In this document: one piece after another, positions 8,060 to 16,320 of the stretch
Layout: every line of letters starts with the position of its first letter
Numbering within the stretch: position 1 is the first letter of the stretch
Source: Rebecca billardiae RCC1528
Taxonomy: Eukaryota; Haptophyta
Direction: 5' to 3'
Length of the DNA: 64,000 nucleotides
Assembly (NCBI GenBank): GCA_965240325.2
Contig: OZ251222.1
Location: 4,898,001-4,962,000, forward strand
Notes under the pieces: model-generated
The model's input: only the letters and a program-made list of their open reading frames with translations
What the model was told of the DNA's origin: nothing
Databases searched by the model: none
Translations under genes and position numbers: made by a program

Positions 8060-10692
8060 CACAGTGCCGGAAAACTGCTCAGGGTGACGTTTTAAGTTGT
8101 CCGCACCACTAGTCGAATCATCGGACAATTCTGAAGCGGTGCGCCTAAATTCGGCGCACCATAGGCGCGTCGAATCGTGGCACAGACCTTGGTAGCAGGC
8201 CACACCTGAGCGCGCTGCGCGCGCCGACGCGCGCTCGGCGCGGGCAAAAAATCATGCGCCGTTGGCATTACGCAGCCCCGCGCAGCGCTGTGCTCGAGCT
8301 CGGCGGCGGCGAAAGCGGGCGGGCGCACACGGCGGTGCCCGTGCGCGCTGCTCCGAGCGCAGCTGCGGCCACCCCGGCGGCATACCGCCGGTCGAGGGCA
8401 CGAAAACCGATTTTTCGGGAAAATGCAGAGCAGCGGCGCCCGAGCGCGCCCGAGCTCGTCGCAGCACAGTCTCCTGGTGGCTGCGCCCCGTGAAGCCACG
8501 CCACGCGGGGCGCTGGCGTGCGCGTGGCCTGCGCCCACCGCGCGCTGCCCGATCATGGCCGTCGACCGCTCCGAGCGCCTCACCACGCGTGCTCGAGCCC
8601 ACCGATACTGACGCCCGAGCACGGTGCCGGCAGCGCTCGCAGGTGGGCGTCGGAGAAAACACGCCGGCCGAACGAGCTTGAAGCGTCCGCCGCGATGCCA
8701 ACGGCAGCGGACGACGTGCGCGCCACCTCGGCGCCAGTCGCCCAGCCCTTGCGCGGCGGTGCGGGCTCGCTCGTTCGCCGCCATCAGCTGCGCGCGCGCA
8801 GCCCGATCACTGCCCGCTGGTTCTGTTGTCGAGCAGCTGCGGCCTGCCACGCGCACTGCCGGACATTGAGCCACAGCGCGAGCACGCGCCTCGTCTGGCA
8901 CGCGCGAGCACTCAGCATCGTGCGTGGCCACCATGACGCGCCCATCTGCGCCAGCAGCGATGAGCACGCCGCCGTTCAGCTCGCATCGGGCTCGCTCGCG
9001 ACGCAGCAACGCGCGGCCGTAGCGGCAGCAGCGGCGCCGTCGAGCACGCGCAGCAAACAAATATGCAGCGCGGGCGAGTCGACGGTCTGGAAAATGCGCG
9101 ATCACGCCACAGCAGGCTGGCAGAGCCCGCCCGAGCTGCAGCATGCCGTAGGTGCTGCCCCAAGCTCTCGACTGCCCGTAAGCGGCGGCATGTGCGGCGG
9201 CGCCGGCGGCGGCCATGCTGCCACGCCGTTGCGCGCCGCGGGGCGCCGTCGGCACCTCTGTGGTGAAGCGCACAGAGCTCGAGCCCACGGGGGCTGGCGA
9301 CCGTCAAACCGACACCCCATGACGCGGGGCTGCGTGCGCCAGCTGCGCGCACTCCGTGGGCCCACCTAGCCCGCTCGAGCAGCTCGCCTTGGGTGCGCGC
9401 AGCGGCTCGAGCACACTGGTATGGGACGCCTGCCTGCGGTGCCGCCGAGCACATGCGGCCGACGGTCACTCAGCACGGGCGACTCGACGGCGGCGAGCAG
9501 GCGCGACGGCCTCGCCGCGCCGCGGAAAAGCCTGCCCGGGCTGCAGCACGCCGTAGGAGCAGCCCAGCGCCCTCCTCCGCCCTCCAGCTTCGGCGCGCGC
9601 AGCAGGCCCGGCGGCGGCCATGCTGGCGTGCCCAAGCATGAAGATGGGCGCGGCCGGCCGCGCCGTCGCAAAGCGCGCAGAACTCGAGCTCGGGGGGGCG
9701 GACGGCCGCCAAACTGGCGCGGCAGGACGTGGCACTGCGTGCGCCAGCTACGCGCACCCGCTGCGCCCGCGTGGCCCGTGCGAGCGCCGCGCCTCGAGCA
9801 CACGCAGCTGCTCGACACAGCCACGGCAGTGTGGCTTGTGCGCGTGCACGTGATCAGTCTCAGCTCTGAGGCGCGCGCTCAGGAGGGCTGCGGCCGGGCC
9901 GAGCGCGATCTGCGCGGACGGTACAGCCTGGCGGCTCATGCCAGCCAGCCCAAAGCCCGCTCCGCCATCCGCGTCATGGCGCTCCAGCCTCTCGCGTGCT
10001 GCGCTGCAGCCGCGCTCGGCAAAGACGTCGCCCAGCCCGCCTTGCACGCGGCTGAGCAGTGGCAGCCAGGCGAAGCGTCGTCGCGGGCGAGGCTGCGCTG
10101 GGTGATGCGGCTCGGGTCGGTGGGCAAGTCGCACCCCGCCGTCGGTCGCCTCCACGCCTCAGGCTCGCTCGAGGTCAAAGACAACTGCGCGGCGCGGCGT
10201 TTGCGCGGGCGGGCCGCGGGCGTGGCGGGGTGTACGCGTGCAATGTCACAGCCTCCCACACAATTTCAGGAGGGTGAGACGCACCGCCAGCGGCACCCGC
10301 ACACAATCCCACCCTGCGCGAGCCACCTGCCGTGTCGACTGAAGCATCAGGCTCGGGCGCAACCGCGGGCGGTGCATGCAAGAAGCTCGCGAAACGCACC
10401 GCGCGCGCCGTGAGGGCGAAAGGAGAGCACCCGTCAGGGCGGCGAGGAACTTGCCCAGCGCCACGCGGAAGACGACCCCAGCCCGCGTCGACGCATAGTC
10501 GGGCCCGCGAGCAGCCTCGTCGGTCTTCGCCGAGTAGATCGCGCCGCGAGCCGAGGCACCGCTCGTTTGAGGCTCCGTCCGCCGCGAAGTCGCGGCTTCC
10601 ACCCGAGTTCCACTGTCCGGCCGAGACCGGATTCGCTGACTCGAGCTGCGGACCGTCCGAAGCGTCACGGAAAATTCCAATCCTGCACTGTG
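8060..10692. mobile_element. Copy 1 of a ~2.63-kb terminal-inverted-repeat DNA element (non-autonomous)
   Basis: The left end (8060-8107) and the reverse complement of the right end (10645-10692) match in register: CACAGTGC then one mismatch then GGA at positions 1-12, GTGACG at 25-30 and GTCCGCA at 40-46. Both flanks carry ATAT next to the ends, a possible 4-bp (or 2-bp) target duplication. The first 1,957 bp recur at 62044 with only two substitutions that I could find (8381 C/A and the GCGCGCTG/GTGCGCTG change near 8540). No transposase is recognisable; the open frames inside are Arg/Ala-rich artefacts of GC content. An internal, diverged tandem duplication (about 9100-9370 against 9510-9775) is visible. 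The ends resemble CAGTG-type hAT or CACTA-like elements, but the superfamily is undetermined. Confidence 0.75.
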
Positions 10693-11925
10693 ATATATCT
10701 GACAATAAGGTCATCTTAAGTCGGCGTGGCAACTTACCAAAGTTCATATCAAGCAGCCCACCTAGCAGAGCTCGCTCGATCATCGGTTACACGATGACCT
10801 TTCGGGCCGAGCTGCTCATCTCTCTGCAGCCCCTGCTTCGGCCTGCGCATCTGCAAAGCCCGAGGTCCCGCCATCTCCTCTGCTGCGTTCTTTGCTTGTG
10901 CTCGTACCTACTACCTTGCTGCCACACGCTGGCGCAGTCTGCGCGCAGCTTTGGCACCGTCGGCTCAGTCGCTCTTCCCGTTCAGCCAGGGACAAATCCC
11001 CACCACGCGCAAGTATATATTTATACATCACCATTTCGGCATGGTGTGTATCGGCATTTGCTGCATGCTCGCATATATGCTGCAATACCTGCCCTCGCAT
11101 GCACATCACGCAGACTGTGGGTGATGTTCGTCCATACTCAATGGCGTTGCGTCGCTCTTCATGCAGGAGGACACATATATATACATCGTCGCGGCGGCCC
11201 GTCCGCTGTCCCGGTGACACACTGCAATAATAATAAGTATAATTATTACTAGTGATGATCCGAGAACGAACCGGGCGGCGCCAGCTTAGTCGTACGACTC
11301 AGCACATCAAGTTCGGACACGTATACATGCGCGCGCGCATGCTTGATGCTACTGCTTGCTACCAGCCTGGGAGTACCGGGATAGCGTAGGGCTGCTTAGG
11401 CTTGGCGCCGGCGCAGGCCGGTCTGTCCGATTAGCCGGTGACTCACTCTCAGGGTGAGCCGCGCGCCTATGTAACTTGATAATGAATAATAATCACTGAG
11501 TCTTGTCCGATATATGCCATCATATATATAATAATCAGTGATGCGACGACACAGGCCGGGCGTATGTAGTATATACTGCTGCTGCTGACGACGAGGGCGC
11601 ATGCAGCACCGCTGCTGCCAGCAGTACTCGCGCGGCACAACTGCTACGACGACTGTTCGCGCGGTGTTCCGCGTGTTCCGGATGGCCCTGCGCACGCCCC
11701 AGCCCCTGCCGGCTTATGCGCGCTGGCCATGCAGCATGTCCGCGGGCGTCATCACGACCCGCGCGCGGCCTCCTGTCCCATCGATGAGCACGGCATCGCG
11801 CGGCGTGTGGAGCACAGCCCGAGATGCCGGGTCTGTGGCACGGCCCCGTCCCCGCACCAGCCAGTCGGCAGCGCGCCGCGCATCCATGGCTGCCACGGCG
11901 CCGTTGGCCGCCCGGCCGTGCGCGC
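10693..11925. other. Intergenic region between the TIR element and rpl18
   Basis: 1,233 bp with markedly lower GC than the genes, including ATATAT tracts (11018-11033, 11176-11185, 11512-11545) and an AATAATAATAAG run near 11226. The AT-rich stretch around 11512-11545 lies downstream of the minus-strand rpl18 stop and could hold its polyadenylation site. No gene is recognised; a long open frame over 10332-11252 has no familiar motif and crosses the element boundary. Confidence 0.5.
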
Positions 11926-12598
11926 TCAGAACGCGAGGCCAGCCTCGCGCGCGCCATCAGCGAGCGCGGCGATGCGGCCGTGGTACTTGAAGCCGTTGCG
12001 GTCAAAGTACACCTCCTCCACGCCCTTCGCCTTCGCGCGCTCGCCGGCGAGCACGCCGACCTGCGCGCGCGCACGCGCGGCGCACGCGTCCGTAATTAGC
12101 AGGGCCGAGTGGCGCGGCCGCGGCTCCGAGCGGCGGCGCTTCGCACGCGCCGGGCGCGCACCTGCTTCGCCGTCTCGACGTTGAGGCCCTTGTCCTTCAG
12201 GTCCTTCTCCACGCTAGCCGCGGTGGCGATGATGTGGTGCTTCGTGTCGTCGATCACCTGCGCGTAGATGTGCTTGTTCGACCTGCGTGTGGCGCGCCGG
12301 TCGGAGGCGCGAGCGCACGGCGCGCGGCGTGCGCGTGAGCGGCCGGCTCGTGCGCGGCGCGGGCCCGCGCGGGGCGCGCGCGGCGAGGCACGCACTTGAA
12401 CACGCACAGGCGGTGCCGCCCCTTCGCCGCCATCTTCGCCCGCACCACCTGCGTCTTCAGGTTGAGGCTGCCCTTGGCGACGATGGTCGATACCGGTGTG
12501 CGGGAGGCGGACAGCGAGCGGGGCGCGGTGCCGACGGAGTAGGCCGAGCACGCGAGCGGCGCGAGGAGCAGCAGCGTCGAGAGCACCCTGAGCATCAT
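11926..12598 (-). CDS. rpl18: Plastid-targeted ribosomal protein L18 (uL18, bacterial type)
   Basis: Three exons on the minus strand: 12598-12396, 12282-12162 and 12060-11926, giving 152 aa. Introns are GT-AG; the first splits a Lys codon and rebuilds [12 protein letters not shown]. uL18 binds 5S rRNA in the large ribosomal subunit. Family signatures are [48 protein letters not shown] and the C-terminal [16 protein letters not shown]. Residues 1-19 form a clear signal peptide (MMLRV, then a leucine run, then ACSA). A basic, Ser/Thr-rich stretch (20-42) follows, so the leader is bipartite as in complex plastids; Tyr20 sits where Phe is usual after the cut site. The start is the first of two adjacent ATGs. 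It is divergent from the 13935 gene across a large inverted repeat. Confidence 0.92.
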
Positions 12599-12756
12599 CG
12601 CGCCCACGCACCCACCACCCAGCTGCGCAGGCTTCGCGAGCGCGGTGTCGTCCACACCTAGCGGGCGAGGGAATTGATGGCTGCGTGCCACGGCCGGCAG
12701 CCCTTTGAGCCTCGCCGAGGCGACCGGACTTTCGCGATCAGTGGCCGGACCGGGCA

Positions 12757-13178
12757 AGGGTGTCCAGGGTCCGCAACAGCCAGTGCGCAGCGCGGCAGAG
12801 GCTGTGACATCGCGAGGTCGCCGCTCGCCAGTGGGACTCGCCCGCCCGCCGCCGTGCACGGCGGCGGAGCCGCTCGCGCCGTGCGCTCCTGCGGCCGTTG
12901 GATCGGGCTGCGTAGGCGGCGCGCGGCTTGGGCCGTCGCTGAGCCACCCAGCGCCCCTCGCTGCGCCGCGCGCCTTCCTCGTCCTCGCCTCCTCCGCGCC
13001 TTGAAGCAGCACGCACACGCGCGGCGCCGCCACAAAAGCAGCGCAGGCGCTCGCGTGCAAGCGCGCGCGCGCAGCGCGCGACGGACTCGACTCGGTGTTC
13101 GAGCCTCTGCGGGGGCATGCAGCACCATCACATGCGCGCGCGACGCCACCTCGAACTTGCGCATCGCTGTGACCGTCA
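12757..13178. repeat. Left arm of inverted repeat
   Basis: Begins AAGGGTGTCCAGGG and ends TGACCGTCA. Its reverse complement recurs at 13447-13865. Most of the arm is nearly identical; differences cluster at the inner end (13110-13178). Confidence 0.9.
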
Positions 13179-13446
13179 CGCGCCAAATGCTCACACGTCC
13201 TCGTGTTGAAGTAGGCCCAATCTGACCAGAACCTGCCATGCGTCAGGACGACTTCTTAGGCAAGACACGATGACAGCTACGTACGCGGCGCTTCTCAGCA
13301 AGCGTGGAGACCACAAGAGAAGCGCACGCAAGCATGACCGTCCCCGCATCGATCGCGTCGACGTACTCAAGGCCCGTTGTGGAAGCTTCCGTCGCACGTG
13401 TGATGATGCCAAGTCAGACCATTTTGTAACGTGCATCAGCGTGCAC

Positions 13447-13865
13447 TGACGGTCAAACGCGCAGGCTCGAGGTGGCGTCGCGCGCGCATGTGATAGCACT
13501 GCATGTCCCCGCAGAGGCTCGAACACCGAGTCGAGTCCGTCGCGCGCTGCGCGCGCGCGCTTGCACGCGAGCGCCTGCGCTGCTTTTGTGGCGGCGCCGC
13601 GCGTGTGCGTGCTGCTTCAAGGCGCGGAGGAGGCGAGGACGAGGAAGGCGCGCGGCGCAGCGAGGGGCGCTGGGTGGCTCAGCGACGGCCCACGCCGCGC
13701 GCCGCCTACGCAGCCCGATCCAACGGCCGCAGGAGCGCACGGCGCGAGCGGCTCCGCCGCCGTGCACGGCGGCGGGCGGGCGAGTCCCACTGGCGAGCGG
13801 CGACCTCGCGATGTCACAGCCTCTGCCGCGCTGCGCACTGGCTGTTGCGGACCCTGGACACCCTT
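13447..13865. repeat. Right arm of inverted repeat
   Basis: Begins TGACGGTCA and ends CCCTGGACACCCTT, the reverse complement of the left arm. Arm identity is about 97-98% by eye. No terminal motif or target duplication was found that would make it a transposon. Confidence 0.9.
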
Positions 13866-13934
13866 GGACCGGGACGGCGCTGCTTTGGAGGCCATGGCGG
13901 CCGCGTGGCCACACTGCCAGTAGGGACCCCCAAG

Positions 13935-14477
13935 ATGTCGCAGGATTACTTTGGCCCGGGCGCGCGCGTGCGGGTGGACGGGCTGTCGCAGCGGGCGGAC
14001 CTGAATGGCCAGGAGGCGGAGGTCGTCCACTGGGTGCGCTCCGCCGGGCGCTGGGCCATCGAGCTCGGCACGGGCGAGGGCGTGCGCGTGCGCCCGATCA
14101 ACCTCACGCTCACCAAGCCCGCGCCCGGCGCGCCCGAGCCGATCGAGGACGAGGACGAGCCCGTGGTACTGAAGAAGGAGGACGGTAGCGCGATGATGGT
14201 CTTCCCTGAGCGCTCCAAGCGCCGCTTCGAGGAGACCATCCAGAAGTACCAGTTCCAGCAGGGAAACGCGTCGGAGCGCATCAACGACTTCCTCTTCAAG
14301 GGCGGGGCCGTCACGGCGGAGGGCTTCGCGCAGGAGTTCGGCACGTCGAATGACGACGCCGAGGCCGTCCTGTCGTGGATCAACGTCTCGATCGCCATCC
14401 GCGAGCAGGTCATGCAGCCCGCAGGTGACCTCCTGGGCGCCGCGTCGAACAGCAGCGCAGGCACGAGTCAGACGTGA
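13935..14477 (+). CDS. Uncharacterised 180-aa protein with SH3-like N-terminal domain
   Basis: Single-exon frame from ATG at 13935 (A at -3) to TGA at 14475-14477. An in-frame open stretch continues upstream into the inverted repeat, but its other strand encodes the same repeat, so the MSQDYFGPG start is preferred. Residues 5-58 (FGPGARVRVDGLSQRADLNG, then RWAIELGTGEGVRVRPINL) fit the small beta-barrel pattern GxxVxxxGL...LNGxxgxV...RWxV.....xxVxxxNL. This SH3-like module is common in algal and protist proteins, often beside MYND or ankyrin domains. The acidic stretch EPIEDEDEP (73-81) is followed by a predicted helical C-terminal half (FEETIQKYQFQQG, then a Glu/Ala-rich helix ending VLSWINVSIAIREQVM). 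No signal peptide is seen. Function is unknown; shared upstream sequence with rpl18 suggests co-regulation. Confidence 0.8.
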   Translation: MSQDYFGPGARVRVDGLSQRADLNGQEAEVVHWVRSAGRWAIELGTGEGVRVRPINLTLTKPAPGAPEPIEDEDEPVVLKKEDGSAMMVFPERSKRRFEETIQKYQFQQGNASERINDFLFKGGAVTAEGFAQEFGTSNDDAEAVLSWINVSIAIREQVMQPAGDLLGAASNSSAGTSQT

Positions 14478-15245
14478 GACGACATGATCCGATGACAATA
14501 ATAATAATATAATTTAGTGTGACACAGTGACGCAAGGCTGCAGCTCGGATTGTTAGAGCAGGACAGATACGATTGCACTCGTCGATACAGCACGTGTGCA
14601 TGGGCTGCAGTCCGCCTGGATCGACCCCGCTGCCAGTCGCGGACGACATGTGACGGCTCGGGCTCGGCCCGGGGCCGGGCACTCCGCCCGTGGCCGTGTA
14701 CGGAGTACTGGTACTGTGGTAGTGCAAGGCGCGGCCACCCAGAATCCAGATCCGACGACTCGATCATGTCAATGCGTCGCAACCAACCGGGCGCGCGCTG
14801 AAACAGATCATCATCACTCTGGGGCCATCAACGGCCGAGACTCCACTGGGCTTCGGATCCTCTGGTTCGGTCCGGACCGTTCATGCTGCATTGCGTCGCT
14901 GTGACCAATCAGTACGCGTAGTTATTCCGCGTAGCTCATGCGGGCGGGCTTGCAGGCGAACTAGCTGATGAGACTCGGAGGCCATTAACGTACAGCCGTT
15001 TGCCCCGACCGTAGTGCGGACAGCGGTCACATATCATTATTTCAGTGGCAGCCCACGCCGCGCTTTTCACATCCGCTTTACTGAGGACCCGGACTCACCG
15101 CTCGCTAGTCCGCATCACGGACGACGCTGCTTATAATCACTACAATATTAGACGACGTCCGCAGGGCCCGGACACTGTGCTGGTATCAGTGAGCGCTGGC
15201 GGACACAACTCGGTGGCACTGGCTGGCTGACTGCCACCGTGGAAG

Positions 15246-15290
15246 ACATGCGCGGCAGATGATATGTATAGAGTCATCTGCCGCGCATGT
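15246..15290. repeat. Perfect 17-bp inverted repeat with 11-nt loop
   Basis: The arm at 15246-15262 (ACATGCGCGGCAGATGA) is the exact reverse complement of 15274-15290, separated by TATGTATAGAG. It would form a strong RNA hairpin if transcribed. Confidence 0.9.
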
Positions 15291-15455
15291 TCAGACGGGT
15301 AGTGCATCCATGCGCGGCGTCCAAGTCCGCCTGATGAGTGACTTGGGGGATAGGGCATATCGGCGATCCGTGTGAGCTCCGAGCCGAGCGGTGCCACACG
15401 GTGGAGTACAGGCCGCCAACGACGCTACATGGCAGCGTTGCCAGCGCGACCAAAT

Positions 15456-15469
15456 GCCATCATGATGGC
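15456..15469. repeat. 14-bp palindrome GCCATCATGATGGC
   Basis: Perfect self-complementary site ~590 bp upstream of the giant gene's ATG. It could be a dimeric factor binding site; this is inference only. Confidence 0.5.
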
Positions 15470-16062
15470 GGGCCGCCCATACTACCCACCTGGCCACACC
15501 TATCTCAGATGCCACCATGAACTCACGCGCCCGGTCATGATTAATATCCTGTCCGCTCGATGGCTGCTGAGCAATATGTCTACGGCCGTCCGGTGGCTGA
15601 GTCAACTCACGGGCCTACGAGTTCGGCCCGCGACGGCGCGGCTCGTAAGCATCTGCAGCGGCGGTGGCTGACCATGAAGCCAAGCGGGTGACTTCACTGG
15701 CGCGCGACTACGCAAAGGCGCTGACAATGATGAACTCATCGAAACGCGCTGACGCCATGCAAACATGCACGGTGAACACTACTCTCTTATTAGCTTGTCG
15801 GCGGCCGCCGGCTGGACGCCATGCATCCTGCAGCGGCTAGATCGGGAATTCGTCAGTGATATGTCCGCCGTCCGGTGGAGGTCGGAGTGCTTGCCGTTAC
15901 TCGGTCGCCGACCGTCCCGACCAAAAAAAGCCTCGAGCCGCAACCGCCGCACCCGCATAGTCCTGCGGGCGCCTCGGTCGGTGGGTGACGGGTGCGCCGA
16001 GCCACATCAACTACTTATTACGAGCCAGTGGCGCAGCGGGGCGCTTGCCAAACCGCGGCATC

Positions 16063-16320
16063 ATGGAGTACATGAGCTGGCTCCCAGGCGCAGCCGCAGC
16101 CGGGCCGCTCGCTCCCTTGGCGATGGATCGAGCTACTGCGCGATCTGCCAGCTGCAAGAGGCGAGCCACGAGCAGCCCTGACGACCGTGGTGCTCATCGC
16201 TCCCCCCACCCTGACGATACTCGTCGCGCTCCGCGCACAGGTAGGACGCCAGGCACGCGCCGACCGTGGTTGGCTCTGATGCTCGGGGCGCTCGCGCTCG
16301 CCGTCCGTCGCACCGAGGCG
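16063..16320 (+). other. Giant protein: N-terminal leader with signal peptide or signal anchor
   Basis: After a basic, disordered N-region the hydrophobic core PWLALMLGALALAV (16264-16305) is followed by RRTEA and then mature ISTATC at 16321. The unusually long N-region (~60 residues) suggests either a later start (ATG at 16123 or 16279) or an unrecognised upstream intron. Confidence 0.6.

Larger units (their letters stand above)
12599..13934. promoter_or_regulatory. Divergent promoter region built from a large inverted repeat
   Basis: 1,336 bp between the start codons of rpl18 (minus) and the 180-aa protein gene (plus). Nearly all of it is two mirror-image ~420-bp arms around a ~268-bp spacer. 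Each gene therefore has almost the same sequence in front of it, starting ~160 bp upstream of rpl18 and ~70 bp upstream of the other start. Confidence 0.6.
14478..16062. other. Intergenic region upstream of the giant gene
   Basis: 1,585 bp of mixed composition. An AT-rich AATAATAATAATATAATTT run at 14497-14516 follows the upstream gene's stop and is a plausible polyadenylation region. It also holds a perfect 17-bp hairpin (15246-15290) and a 14-bp palindrome (15456-15469). The giant gene's promoter should be in the 3' part; no TATA box is obvious. Confidence 0.5.

Noticed and set aside
8092-9288. 398-codon minus frame and several others inside the TIR element
   Set aside because: Arg/Ala-rich with no transposase motif (no DDE or RNase H pattern). 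Typical of chance open frames in very GC-rich DNA.
10332-11252. 306-codon plus-strand open frame
   Set aside because: It crosses the element's right end into AT-rich DNA and shows no recognisable domain or codon bias.
14965-15338. CTGATGAG motifs at 14965 and 15331 as hammerhead ribozymes
   Set aside because: Neither is followed by a stem and the GAAA core needed for a hammerhead.
15985-16062. Upstream extension of the giant frame to 15985
   Set aside because: It starts with GTG, not ATG. The first ATG, with good context, is 16063.
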